From Marisediminicola antarctica (GTDB lineage: Bacteria > Actinomycetota > Actinomycetes > Actinomycetales > Microbacteriaceae): a stretch of DNA of 64,000 bases. Every line of letters begins with the position of its first letter. The stretch's first letter is position 1. Under the pieces are notes generated by a model. That model was not told the DNA's origin, made no database searches, and was given only the letters and a program-made list of their open reading frames with translations. Positions 53,541-62,514 of the stretch are shown here, piece by piece. Location of the stretch: assembly GCF_009930795.1 (NCBI RefSeq), contig NZ_CP017146.1, forward strand, positions 1 through 64,000, in the 5' to 3' direction. Both the position numbers and the translations under genes were made by a program.

Positions 53541-54580
53541 CCACGAGATCACCTGTGAGCCCGTCGTTGGCCGGAGCCTCGGCGATGGGCGTCGTGCTCG
53601 ACCTCATCGAAGCCATCGGGCGAGTGCCGACCGGCGGAACGGCAACCGTCGAACTCGACGGAGCACACCGAATTGCCGCGCTCGACCTCGTCACGGCATG
53701 GTGCGCCTCGAGCGGCAACGAGATTGTGTCGGTCGAGGGAGTGACCCTGACCGTTCGACATGGGCGCTCCCCCGACCCGCTCGCAAGCCTCGACCCCGCC
53801 CAAGTGCCCGGGTCACGCGTCTGGGTCTACACGAACTTCGACTGCAACCTCGCCTGCGATTACTGCTGCGTTCGCTCGTCGCCGAAGGCCGAGCGGCGGG
53901 CGATCGGAGCCGAACGGCTCCAGCAGATCGCGAGCGAGGCCGCCACCGCGGGCGTTCGCGAACTCATCCTCACGGGCGGCGAGCCGTTCCTACTGAATGA
54001 CCTCGATGCTCTCGTGAACTCGTGCACCGACGAACTCCCCACGACGCTGCTCACCAACGGGATGTTGTTCCGCGGCGCGCGACTCGAGCGCCTGCGCCAA
54101 ATGGATCGCTCCCGGCTCACCCTCCAGGTGAGCGTCGACTCGGCCACTGCGGGCATCCACGACAGTCACCGCGGAGCCGGGTCGTGGGCGAAGGCCGTCG
54201 ACGGCATCCGCATCGCCCACGATGAGGGGTTCCGCGTCAAGGTCGCGGCTACCCTCCCTGCCGACCAGATGCACGAGCTCGACCCGTTCCACGCCTTCCT
54301 CGACACCATCGGTGTCTCGCGTGAAGATCAGGTCATTCGCGCGCTTGCGCACCGCGGCGTCGCCGACTCCGGCATCGAGCTCACGGTCGACTCGCTGATC
54401 CCCGAGGTGACGATCACGGCCGACGGGGTGTACTGGCATCCGGTCGCGGCCGATCACGACGATCAGTTCGTGACGCGCGACATCTTCCCCCTCGCCGACG
54501 CGATCGCGGAGATCACCCGTCGATTCGTCGCACACCGCCGCGCGGCTGACGCCGCCGCGGAGTGGTTCCCCTGCGCCTAA
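53534..54580 (+). CDS. Radical SAM protein with N-terminal TusA-like domain
   Basis: 348 residues. An N-terminal domain (about 18-75) resembles TusA (VPTGGTATVEL, then DLVTAWCASSGNEIVSVEG) but the CPxP catalytic cysteine site of true TusA is absent. The radical SAM core follows: cluster motif CNLACDYCC (Cys104, 108, 111), GGEPF at about 149, TNGMLFRG. It ends in EWFPCA with a terminal-region cysteine; no full SPASM set is visible. It closes the DoxX/flavoprotein/PhnD-like operon. Reaction unknown; a sulfur-related or peptide modification is possible. Confidence 0.8.
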   Translation: MVTTRSPVSPSLAGASAMGVVLDLIEAIGRVPTGGTATVELDGAHRIAALDLVTAWCASSGNEIVSVEGVTLTVRHGRSPDPLASLDPAQVPGSRVWVYTNFDCNLACDYCCVRSSPKAERRAIGAERLQQIASEAATAGVRELILTGGEPFLLNDLDALVNSCTDELPTTLLTNGMLFRGARLERLRQMDRSRLTLQVSVDSATAGIHDSHRGAGSWAKAVDGIRIAHDEGFRVKVAATLPADQMHELDPFHAFLDTIGVSREDQVIRALAHRGVADSGIELTVDSLIPEVTITADGVYWHPVAADHDDQFVTRDIFPLADAIAEITRRFVAHRRAADAAAEWFPCA

Positions 54581-54717
54581 TCCTTGCGATTGCTGCCGTC
54601 ACCCGGGAGTATCCGGTGCGGTCGGGTCACAACCCGTAGCCCATCCTTCGCCCCAGCCAGCACGTAGGCGCCCGAGCACCTGCGTCGGCTAGCGGATGCC
54701 CCAACGGGTGTGGCGGG

Positions 54718-55755
54718 TCAGTCGTCCGCGCCCGGGCGAGCTTCGGCCACAGCGTCGGGGCTGGTGTCGGGGCTCGTGTCTGCGCCCACATCGTCGATGG
54801 CGTCGTTGTCGTCTGCCCCGGCCATCGGCGGCGTTTTCCCCGTGCCCGCATCATCCCGGGTGGTGACGTCGGCGAGTCCGAGTGCGCTGCGGGCATCATC
54901 ATCGCTCAGTCCGAATAGCGTCTTGACATGCAGGTCGCGCTGCGGGAACGGGATCTCGATGCCGTGCGTCTGAAGGGCGGAGTGCAGCGCCCAGTTATAG
55001 GCGGCGATCACCGCCACGGGCTTCTTGGTCGCTTCGGGGTTGAGCCAGATGACGAGTTCGAAGTTCAGCGAGCTCGTGCCGAATTCACTCAGCCAGACCT
55101 GTGGGCGCTGGGGGCCGTCGAGGTGGAGCGTGAACGGAACAGCCGCAGCGGCTTCGAGGGCGGCTTTCTTCACCAGGTTCTTATCGGTGCCGTAGGCGAC
55201 CCCGAATGGCACGCGGAGGCGCCGCAACACGTCTCGGTGGGTCCAGTTCACGACCCGGCCAGCGACAAATTCGGAGTTCGGAACCAGAATGTCGATGTTG
55301 TCGTTGGTCACGATCGTCGTCGCCCGGATCTTGATGTCGCGCACGTCGCCGGTCACGCCGGATTCGAGTTCAACAAAATCGCCGACCTTCAGCGACTTGT
55401 CGATCAGCAGCACGATCCCCGAGATGAAGTTGCTGAACAGCGTTTGCAGCCCGAATCCGAGGCCGACCCCAATAGCCCCTGCCAGCACCGCGAAGTCACT
55501 CAGCGGCACCCCGAGCGCCGCGATCGCCACGAAGAAGCCGACCGCCAGAACGGTGTAGGAAACTAGCCGCGACAGCGTGTACCACGTCGAAACATGAGTG
55601 CTCTGCTGTGTGCGGGAGCGGCGCAGGATGAGTATGCGCAGCACAAACGCGATCAGGACGGCCGCGACAAGAATGCCGACAGCGGTCAGCACTTCGACCA
55701 GTGTGATCGGCGCTCCGAATGGTTCGACCGCGGCACGCGCTCGGTTGCCGTTCAT
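54718..55755 (-). CDS. mscS: Small-conductance mechanosensitive channel (MscS family)
   Basis: Releases osmolytes on hypo-osmotic shock. 345 residues: first helix about residues 20-45, a second near 65-82, the pore helix and beta domain GAIGVGLGFGLQTLFSNFISG, then KVGDFVELESGVTGDV and DNIDILVPNSEFV. The C-terminal 70 residues are acidic and repetitive (TSPDTSPDAVAE), likely disordered. ATG at 55755 preferred to a TTG at 55767. Confidence 0.9.
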   Translation of the reverse strand: MNGNRARAAVEPFGAPITLVEVLTAVGILVAAVLIAFVLRILILRRSRTQQSTHVSTWYTLSRLVSYTVLAVGFFVAIAALGVPLSDFAVLAGAIGVGLGFGLQTLFSNFISGIVLLIDKSLKVGDFVELESGVTGDVRDIKIRATTIVTNDNIDILVPNSEFVAGRVVNWTHRDVLRRLRVPFGVAYGTDKNLVKKAALEAAAAVPFTLHLDGPQRPQVWLSEFGTSSLNFELVIWLNPEATKKPVAVIAAYNWALHSALQTHGIEIPFPQRDLHVKTLFGLSDDDARSALGLADVTTRDDAGTGKTPPMAGADDNDAIDDVGADTSPDTSPDAVAEARPGADD

Positions 55756-55807
55756 GCGCTGAGCCAATCACAGCATGTCTTATCGCTCAGGAGGCGCGCC
55801 GCTGGCG

Positions 55808-55848
55808 GCCTGCTCACTCAACCGGGACCTGCCGGCTGAGTGAGCAGG
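55808..55848. terminator. Family C hairpin, probable glpK terminator
   Basis: CTGCTCACTCAACCGG (55810-55825) pairs with CCGGCTGAGTGAGCAG (55832-55847) with one mismatch. It lies 10 bases past the glpK stop (minus strand) and before the mscS start, and shares the TGAGCAG/CTGCTCA arms with the REP-like family C. Confidence 0.65.
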
Positions 55849-55856
55849 GGTGTGGG

Positions 55857-57371
55857 TTAGTTGACGTCGTCGTCGACCCAGTCGAAGGTCTTGGTGACGG
55901 CCTTCTTCCAGTTGCGCATCTGGCGGTCGCGTTCGGAGTCTTCCATGTTGGGGGTCCAGCGGGAGTCTTCCTGCCAGTTCTGGCGCAGCTCGTCCAGGTT
56001 CGACCAGAACCCGACCGCGAGGCCGGCGGCGTAGGCGGCGCCGAGGGCGGTGGTTTCCGCGACGACGGGGCGCACCACCGGGACTCCGAGGATGTCGGCC
56101 TGGAACTGCATGAGCGTGTTGTTGGCGATCATGCCGCCGTCGACCTTGAGTTCGACGCAGTCGACGCCGGAGTCGGCGTTGACGGCATCCAGCACCTCGC
56201 GGGTTTGGAACGCGGTCGCCTCCAGGGCGGCCCGGGCGATGTGGCCCTTGTTCACGAACCGGGTCAGTCCGACCAGGGCGCCGCGGGCGTCCGGCCGCCA
56301 GTACGGGGCGAACAGGCCGGAGAACGCCGGGACGAAGTACGCGCCACCGTTGTCGTCGACGGTGTTCGCGAGCGCTTCGACCTCGTCGGCGGACTTGATC
56401 AGCCCGAGGTTGTCACGCAGCCACTGGATCAGCGACCCGGTCACCGCGATGGCACCCTCGAGTGCGTAGTGTGCCGGGGCATCGCCGAGCTTGTAGCCGA
56501 CCGTGGTCAGCAGACCGTTCTTGGAGTGCACGATCTCCTCACCGGTGTTGAAGATCAGGAAGTTGCCCGTGCCGTAGGTGTTCTTCGACTCGCCCGTGTC
56601 GAACGCCGCCTGCCCGAACGTTGCCGCCTGCTGGTCGCCCAGGATGCCCGCAACGGGAACCTCCCGCAACAGGCTCGAGGTGTGCACGGTGCCATACACC
56701 TCGGACGAGGAGCGGATCTCCGGCAGCATCGACGCGGGGACGTCGAAGACGGCGAGGATGTCGGCATCCCACTGCAGCGTCTCCAGATCCATGAACATCG
56801 TGCGGCTCGCGTTGGTGACGTCGGTCGCGTGGACGCCGCCGTCGGTGCCCCCGGTCAGGTTCCACAGCACCCAGCTGTCGGTCGTGCCGAACAGCAGCTC
56901 GCCGGCATCCGCCTTCTCGCGGGCTCCCTCGACGTTCTCGAGGATCCAGACGATCTTCGTTCCGGAGAAGTACGTCGCCAGCGGCAGGCCGACCTGGGCC
57001 TTGAACCTCTCCACGCCGCCATCGGCCGCGAGGCGGTCCACGATGCTCTGGGTGCGGGTGTCCTGCCAGACGATCGCGTTGTAGACCGGCTTTCCGGTGT
57101 TCTTGTCCCACACCACCGCGGTCTCGCGCTGGTTCGTGATACCGACCGACGCAATGTCGTGACGGGTCAGGTTCGCCTTCGACAGCGCCTGCCCGATGAC
57201 CTCGCGCGTGTTGTTCCAGATCTCCATCGGGTCGTGCTCGACCCAGCCCGCCTTCGGGAAGATCTGCTCGTGCTCGAGCTGGCCGGTCGAAACGATCGAC
57301 CCCGCCTTGTCGAAGATGATGGCGCGTGAACTGGTCGTGCCCTGGTCGATCGAAAGTACATAGTCAGCCAT
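55857..57371 (-). CDS. glpK: Glycerol kinase
   Basis: Phosphorylates glycerol to glycerol-3-phosphate. 504 residues, FGGY fold: [31 protein letters not shown], the glycerol-site [14 protein letters not shown], and C-terminal [15 protein letters not shown] preceded by AAGGAG at 8 bases. It is the second gene after glpF on the minus strand. Confidence 0.97.
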   Translation of the reverse strand: MADYVLSIDQGTTSSRAIIFDKAGSIVSTGQLEHEQIFPKAGWVEHDPMEIWNNTREVIGQALSKANLTRHDIASVGITNQRETAVVWDKNTGKPVYNAIVWQDTRTQSIVDRLAADGGVERFKAQVGLPLATYFSGTKIVWILENVEGAREKADAGELLFGTTDSWVLWNLTGGTDGGVHATDVTNASRTMFMDLETLQWDADILAVFDVPASMLPEIRSSSEVYGTVHTSSLLREVPVAGILGDQQAATFGQAAFDTGESKNTYGTGNFLIFNTGEEIVHSKNGLLTTVGYKLGDAPAHYALEGAIAVTGSLIQWLRDNLGLIKSADEVEALANTVDDNGGAYFVPAFSGLFAPYWRPDARGALVGLTRFVNKGHIARAALEATAFQTREVLDAVNADSGVDCVELKVDGGMIANNTLMQFQADILGVPVVRPVVAETTALGAAYAAGLAVGFWSNLDELRQNWQEDSRWTPNMEDSERDRQMRNWKKAVTKTFDWVDDDVN

Positions 57372-57449
57372 TGAGAAAACTCCTTTGTTGTCGTGTTCAG
57401 TATGAATCGGTGGTGCGGATGCCGAGCACCGGCGGTGTCAGGAAGTGGC

Positions 57450-58208
57450 TCAGCCGAGGATCGGGAGGAGCGGAATGGCCGCGAAGCCCGCGAGCACCCC
57501 GCCGATGATGGGTCCAACGATCGGCACCCAGGAATAGGCCCAGTCGCTCGACCCCTTGCCCTTGATCGGCAGGATGAAGTGCGCGATGCGGGGCCCCAGG
57601 TCACGGGCCGGGTTGATGGCGTAGCCGGTCGGCCCACCGAGGGAGGCGCCGATGCCGACGACGAGCAGGGCCACCGGCAGGGCGCCGAGGGCGGCGAGAC
57701 CGCCGGTCTCGCCCTGCCGGCCGAAGCCGATCACGACGAACACGAGCACGAAGGTGCCGATGATCTCGGTCGCGAGGTTCCAGCCGTAGGAACGGATCGC
57801 GGGGCCGGTCGAGAACACGCCGAGCTTGTTGGCCGCCTCCGGCTCGTCATCGAAGTGCTGCTTGTACGCGATCCAGCAGATGATCGCACCGATGATGGCA
57901 CCGAGGAGCTGGCCGCCGATGTAGGTCAATACGGAAATCACGTTGACCGGCACTCCCGCGCCGAACTCGGTCGCGCCATTCGCGACGAGGCCGAGCGTGA
58001 CCGCGGGGTTGATGTGTGCGCCGGAGTTATACGCGACGATCACACCGGCGAAGACCGCGAAGCCCCAGCCGAAGGTGACCATCAGGAATCCGCCGTTGAA
58101 TCCCTTGTTCTTCGCAAGTGCGACGTTGGCGACAACACCACAACCGAGGAGCACAAGCATCCCCGTCCCGATCACTTCGGAGAGAAAAACTATTCCGAGA
58201 TTGTCCAC
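57450..58208 (-). CDS. glpF: Glycerol uptake facilitator (MIP family)
   Basis: 252-residue aquaglyceroporin with six helices and two half-helices marked by GAHINPAVTLG and INPARDLGPR; the Asp after the second NPAR is typical of glycerol facilitators. The GTG at 58208 has GAGGG five bases upstream and is preferred to a TTG at 58220. It works with glpK, 78 bases downstream. Confidence 0.94.
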   Translation of the reverse strand: MDNLGIVFLSEVIGTGMLVLLGCGVVANVALAKNKGFNGGFLMVTFGWGFAVFAGVIVAYNSGAHINPAVTLGLVANGATEFGAGVPVNVISVLTYIGGQLLGAIIGAIICWIAYKQHFDDEPEAANKLGVFSTGPAIRSYGWNLATEIIGTFVLVFVVIGFGRQGETGGLAALGALPVALLVVGIGASLGGPTGYAINPARDLGPRIAHFILPIKGKGSSDWAYSWVPIVGPIIGGVLAGFAAIPLLPILG

Positions 58209-58673
58209 GTTGACCCTCAATCGTCGTTGATGCCGCTACCGAGCTACTTCGGTGCGTGCACTGACTATCCCGGCAGAGCGAGCACCTGCGGCGCAACGCA
58301 ATTGAACATACGTGCATGACTGAATCTCGATGAATGAGTGTCTACGGGGGTGCAAAGCCCGGTAATCCGGGGATCTGGGTGGGCTCGGGGTGCCAGCGCC
58401 CTCGCGCAACCGACGTGCCGCCCCACCACGAACGAGACGGAAGCTGCACGAATACTCAGGGGACTCACGGCTGCGTATCGGGCCGCGTGCGGCTAAGAGA
58501 ATAGGGTCTCGGGCGCGAACCGGGGCGGATGCAGAGGATTGGGTAGACCTCGAATCGCACCGCGTCGTGCTCGATGTCCGGCTGGCCGGGATGACAGCCA
58601 CGACGCCCCGCGCCCCTGTTACGAAGGAATACGCGGCCGACAAATGCGTTGAGTACACTCAGAACCAGAAGTA
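58209..58673. promoter_or_regulatory. glpF upstream region with a possible GlpR-like half-site
   Basis: No gene seen. Positions 58301-58310 read ATTGAACATA, i.e. TATGTTCAAT towards glpF, similar to a half-site of the enterobacterial GlpR operator. Nearby CATGACTG and CGATGAATGAG could form looser repeats. The rest of the stretch up to the riboswitch shows nothing recognisable. Regulator binding is inference. Confidence 0.3.
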
Positions 58674-58823
58674 CGTGCTCCGGGGTCGGTGAAATTCCGA
58701 ACCGGCGGTGATAGTCCGCGACCCGAGGCCACTCGCAAGAGAGGCAGCGGTTGAGCCGGTGGAATTCCGGGACCGACAGTTATGAGGCCGCAAGGTCTCT
58801 CAGTCTGGATGAGAGGTAGCACG
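58674..58823 (+). ncRNA. FMN riboswitch (RFN element)
   Basis: Senses FMN and controls the rib operon. CGTGCT (58674-58679) pairs with AGCACG (58818-58823) to close P1. Inside lie GGTCGGTGAAATTCCGAACC, GGCGGTGATAGTCCGCGACCC, GCCGGTGGAATTCCGG and AGTCTGGATGAGAG, the conserved RFN blocks in order. It ends 82 bases before the ribD start. Confidence 0.96.
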
Positions 58824-58825
58824 CG

Positions 58826-58858
58826 CGGTCGCCTGACGACGCCCGCACGTCGTCAGCG
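58826..58858 (+). terminator. Expression-platform hairpin after the FMN riboswitch
   Basis: CTGACGACG (58831-58839) pairs with CGTCGTCAG (58846-58854), extended by GTCG/CGAC with one bulge. It begins 2 bases after the aptamer. There is no U-tract, so control may be Rho-dependent or act on ribD translation (AGGA at 58897-58900). Confidence 0.6.
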
Positions 58859-58905
58859 ACGAACAAATCCCGGAGTCCGTCTCACAACGAGATGTCAGGA
58901 ACCGG

Positions 58906-59976
58906 ATGTTGAACGCGGCAGAGGTCGAGACCGCAATGCGCCGCGCCCTCGCGCTCGCCGCCCGCGGACCTGCTATCGGCCCCAACCCACGTGTCGGCTG
59001 CGTGATCCTCTCGGCGGGCGGCGCGGTGATCGGCGAGGGCTGGCACCGCGGCGCTGGAACCGTGCACGCCGAGGTCGCCGCGCTGAACTCCCTCCCGAAT
59101 CCGGATGCCGCGAGGGGCGCGACCGCTGTCGTCACGCTCGAGCCCTGCAACCACACCGGCCGGACCGGCCCGTGCAGTGACGCGCTCATCGCCGCGGGAA
59201 TCACCCGCGTCGTCTACGCCGTCGCTGATCCGGGCGACGACTCCCGCGGTGGAGCGAGCCGCCTCGCCGGCGCCGGAGTCGTTGTCGAGGCCGGAGTGCT
59301 CGAGAACGAGGCCGAAGCGTTTCTCCACACCTGGCTCACCTCGGTGCGACTCGAGCGCCCGTTCGTCACCCTCAAGTGGGCCTCGACCCTCGACGGCCGC
59401 ACGGCCGCGGCCGACGGCACAAGCCGCTGGATCACCGGCACCGCCTCCCGGCAACGTGTGCACGAGCAGCGCGCAGCATCCGACGCCATCATCGTCGGCA
59501 CCGGCACCGTGCTCGCCGACGACCCCGCCCTGACCGCCCGCGGCGACGCGGGCGAACTGCTCGGGCACCAGCCGATCCCCGTGGTCGTCGGCGAGCGCCC
59601 CGCGCCGGCCGGCGCCAGGCTGCGCGCCCACCCGCGTGGGCTCATCGAGACGTCCAGCCGCGACCTCGCGGCCGTGCTCTCCGGACTGTTCGAGCTTGGC
59701 ATCCGCCACGCCTTCGTTGAGGGCGGTCCGACCCTCGCAAGCGCCTTCGTCGCCGCGGGACTCGTCGACGAGTACCTGATCTACCTCGCCCCCAGCCTGC
59801 TCGGCGGAGACCGGCTCGCGATCGGCGACATCGGCGTCGGCACCATCGGCGAGGCACGGCGGCTGCGCATCACCTCCGTCGAGCAGCTCGGCGACGACCT
59901 GCTCATCACCGCGGCGCCCCCCGGGCCGGTCACGCCGCTGTCACACCCAACCGGCCCGCTCGAGAGGAACGCATAG
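58906..59976 (+). CDS. ribD: Riboflavin biosynthesis deaminase/reductase
   Basis: Bifunctional: deaminates the pyrimidine product of GTP cyclohydrolase II, then reduces the ribosyl chain. 356 residues; deaminase zinc motifs HAEVAAL and EPCNHTGRTGPC, reductase domain from about residue 148 with TLKWASTLDGRTA and GTGTVLADDPALT. ATG with AGGA five bases upstream. It overlaps ribE by one base. Confidence 0.95.
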   Translation: MLNAAEVETAMRRALALAARGPAIGPNPRVGCVILSAGGAVIGEGWHRGAGTVHAEVAALNSLPNPDAARGATAVVTLEPCNHTGRTGPCSDALIAAGITRVVYAVADPGDDSRGGASRLAGAGVVVEAGVLENEAEAFLHTWLTSVRLERPFVTLKWASTLDGRTAAADGTSRWITGTASRQRVHEQRAASDAIIVGTGTVLADDPALTARGDAGELLGHQPIPVVVGERPAPAGARLRAHPRGLIETSSRDLAAVLSGLFELGIRHAFVEGGPTLASAFVAAGLVDEYLIYLAPSLLGGDRLAIGDIGVGTIGEARRLRITSVEQLGDDLLITAAPPGPVTPLSHPTGPLERNA

Positions 59977-60590
59977 TGTTCACCGGAATCATCGAAGAAC
60001 TTGGCGAAGTCGTGAAGTGGGAGCCGACGGTGGATGCCGCGCGGCTCACCATCCGCGGGCCCATCGCCGTGAGCGACGCGCGCCACGGCGACTCGATCTC
60101 GGTCAGCGGTGTGTGCCTCACCGTCGTCGACCAGGGGACCGACTGGTTCACCGCCGACGTTATGGCGCAGACGATCGCGATGAGCACCTTCGCCTCACCC
60201 GCGCCGGGCGACCGGGTGAACCTCGAGCGTGCCGCGCAGGTGGGCGACCGCCTCGGCGGCCACATCGTGCAGGGCCACATCGACGGCACGAGCACGCTGC
60301 TGTCGATCACCGAGGGAGGCGCCTGGCGAGTGCTGCGGTTCAGCCTGGCGAGCGGCGTCGCCCCGCTCGTGGTGAACAAGGGCTCGATCGCCGTCGACGG
60401 TGTCTCCCTCACGGTCAGCACGGTCGGCAACGACGACGGCGACTGGTTCGAGGTCTCGCTGATCCCCGAGACCCTCGCCGTCACGACCCTCGGTCTCAAA
60501 TCGGTGGGCGACACCGTCAACATCGAAACCGACATCCTGGCTCGCCACGTCGAGCGCATGCTGCAGTACACCGGAAGGAGAGACGCATGA
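59976..60590 (+). CDS. ribE: Riboflavin synthase alpha chain
   Basis: Dismutates two 6,7-dimethyl-8-ribityllumazines to riboflavin. 204 residues in two lumazine-binding halves: FTGIIEELGEV and VSGVCLTVVD in the first, GHIVQGHIDGT and VDGVSLTVS in the second. GTG start sharing its G with the ribD stop; the stop overlaps ribBA. Confidence 0.95.
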   Translation: MFTGIIEELGEVVKWEPTVDAARLTIRGPIAVSDARHGDSISVSGVCLTVVDQGTDWFTADVMAQTIAMSTFASPAPGDRVNLERAAQVGDRLGGHIVQGHIDGTSTLLSITEGGAWRVLRFSLASGVAPLVVNKGSIAVDGVSLTVSTVGNDDGDWFEVSLIPETLAVTTLGLKSVGDTVNIETDILARHVERMLQYTGRRDA

Positions 60591-61885
60591 GTCTCGCCGA
60601 CATCCCCACAGCCCTCGACGCCCTGCGCGCAGGACGGCCCATCATCGTCGCGGACGACGAGGGCCGCGAAAACGAGGGCGACGTCATCATCGCCGCGGAG
60701 CTTGTGACCCAGGAATGGATGGCCTGGATGGTGCGCAACACCTCCGGGTTCATCTGCGCCCCGATGCCGAACGAACTCGCCGACCGGCTCGAGCTCCCCG
60801 TCATGGTGGTCAACAACGAGGACCCCCGCGGCACCAACTACACCGTCACAGTCGACGCTGCCGACCGGATCAGCACCGGCATCAGCGCCGCCGACCGGGC
60901 CCACACCCTCCGCGTGCTCGCCGACGTGACATCCACTCCCGCGAGCCTCAACCGTCCCGGCCACATCCTGCCCCTGCGGGCGGTCGACGGCGGGGTGCGC
61001 GAGCGCAGCGGCCACACCGAGGCCGCCGTCGACCTGCTCAAGCTCGCCGGGCTCATTCCCGTCGGCGCGATCAGCGAGATCGTCGCCGAGGACGGCGAGA
61101 TGATGCGCCTGCCCGGGCTGATCGAGCTCGGAGCACGCGAGAACGTGCCGGTCATCACGATCGAGTCGCTCATCGCCTACCTGCAGGAGGTGCACTGCGA
61201 CGTGCAGGTGCCGGTCACCGCGCCGGTTCCCGAGACCTCCCGGGTGATCTTCGAGGTCGAGACCGTGGTGCCGACGACGCACGGCCCGTTCCGCCTCCGC
61301 GCCTACCGGGACCTGATGACCGGCGCCGACCACATCGCGATCATCGCGGGTGCCCCCACCGACGGCGCTCTCGTGCGCGTGCACTCCGAATGCCTCACGG
61401 GCGAGGTGCTCGGGTCGCTCAAATGCGAGTGCGGGCCACAGCTCGACGCCGCGCTCGACGCCATCCAGAACGAGGGCGGCGTCGTCATCTACATGCGCGG
61501 CCACGAGGGACGCGGCATCGGCCTCATCAACAAACTCAAGGCCTACCAACTGCAGGAGGACGGCCTCGACACCCTCGACGCCAACATCGCGTTGGGCTTC
61601 CCCGCCGACGGGCGCGACTACGGCGCCGCCGTGGCGATCCTCGGCGACCTCGGTCTGAGCAGCATCCGCGTGATCACCAACAACCCCGACAAGCTGGAGC
61701 AGCTGACCGCCCGCGGGATCACCGTGCGCGAGCAGGTGCCGCTCGTCGTCGGCATCGACGGCTTCAACGCGGCGTACCTCGGCACCAAGCGCGACCGGAT
61801 GGGCCACATCCTCCCGGGCGACGAATTCCTCGACCGCGCGGTCTCCGCCGCCGCGGCACAATCACTGAAAGAGCAGGAACTATGA
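60587..61885 (+). CDS. ribBA: 3,4-dihydroxy-2-butanone-4-phosphate synthase / GTP cyclohydrolase II
   Basis: Supplies both precursors of the lumazine ring. 432 residues; DHBP synthase domain (about 1-200) with VADDEGRENEGDVIIAA and RSGHTEAAVDL; GTP cyclohydrolase II domain with HSECLTGEVLGSLKCECG (zinc cysteines), MRGHEGRGIGL and NPDKLEQL. ATG at 60587 overlaps the ribE stop (ATGA). Confidence 0.95.
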   Translation: MSLADIPTALDALRAGRPIIVADDEGRENEGDVIIAAELVTQEWMAWMVRNTSGFICAPMPNELADRLELPVMVVNNEDPRGTNYTVTVDAADRISTGISAADRAHTLRVLADVTSTPASLNRPGHILPLRAVDGGVRERSGHTEAAVDLLKLAGLIPVGAISEIVAEDGEMMRLPGLIELGARENVPVITIESLIAYLQEVHCDVQVPVTAPVPETSRVIFEVETVVPTTHGPFRLRAYRDLMTGADHIAIIAGAPTDGALVRVHSECLTGEVLGSLKCECGPQLDAALDAIQNEGGVVIYMRGHEGRGIGLINKLKAYQLQEDGLDTLDANIALGFPADGRDYGAAVAILGDLGLSSIRVITNNPDKLEQLTARGITVREQVPLVVGIDGFNAAYLGTKRDRMGHILPGDEFLDRAVSAAAAQSLKEQEL

Positions 61886-62355
61886 GCGGCGCAGGCGCAC
61901 CAAAAGTCACCCCCATCGACGGCACCGGGCTGAAGGTCACGATCGTCGCCGGACTCTGGCACGAGGTGATCGCCGGGGGGCTGCTCGCCGGCGCCCGCCG
62001 CTACCTCGCCGAGACCGGCGCGCAGGTGACCGAGCTGCGCGTCTCGGGCAGCTTCGAACTGCCTGTCGCGAGCCGTGCGGCTCTGGACGCTGGAGCGGAC
62101 GCCGTCGTGGCCCTCGGCGTCATCATCCGCGGCGGCACCCCCCATTTCGAGTACGTCGCGAGCGCAGCAACCCAGGGCCTCACCCAGGTGAGCGTGCTGA
62201 CCGGCAAACCCGTCGGCTTCGGCGTGCTGACGATCGACACCGATGAGCAGGGCATCGACCGCGCGGGCCTCGCCGGATCGAAGGAGGACAAGGGCGCCGA
62301 GGCGGCCGAGGCGGCCCTGTCGACGGCGGTGCTGATCCGCGCCCTCGCGGTCTAG
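61882..62355 (+). CDS. ribH: 6,7-dimethyl-8-ribityllumazine synthase
   Basis: Condenses the dihydroxybutanone phosphate and the pyrimidine product. 157 residues; SGSFELPVASRA, ALGVIIRGGTPHFEYVAS (catalytic His), and GVLTIDTDEQG. ATG overlaps the ribBA stop. Last enzyme gene of the FMN-controlled operon. Confidence 0.95.
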   Translation: MSGAGAPKVTPIDGTGLKVTIVAGLWHEVIAGGLLAGARRYLAETGAQVTELRVSGSFELPVASRAALDAGADAVVALGVIIRGGTPHFEYVASAATQGLTQVSVLTGKPVGFGVLTIDTDEQGIDRAGLAGSKEDKGAEAAEAALSTAVLIRALAV

Positions 62356-62357
62356 CC

Positions 62358-62450
62358 GTGCGCAACCCGCTGCTGTTCCTCGTGAAGTGGGGGGCGGCGA
62401 TCGCGGCGATCGCGCTCGCGGTGCTGTTCGTGCAGAAGGTGGTTCTCTGA
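62358..62450 (+). CDS. 30-residue single-helix membrane protein after ribH
   Basis: GTG start 2 bases after the ribH stop; 30 residues, MRNPLLFLVKWG then an Ala/Ile-rich helix ending LFVQKVVL. One membrane helix with positive residues at both ends. The close spacing and clean codon use make it a likely real small gene of the rib operon; conservation is not known to me. Confidence 0.55.
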   Translation: MRNPLLFLVKWGAAIAAIALAVLFVQKVVL

Positions 62451-62514
62451 GGCGTAGGGTCGAAGTGGGCCGCCAGTCGCGGCATCCATCCCCCACCCCC
62501 TGCGGAGCCGTCGA

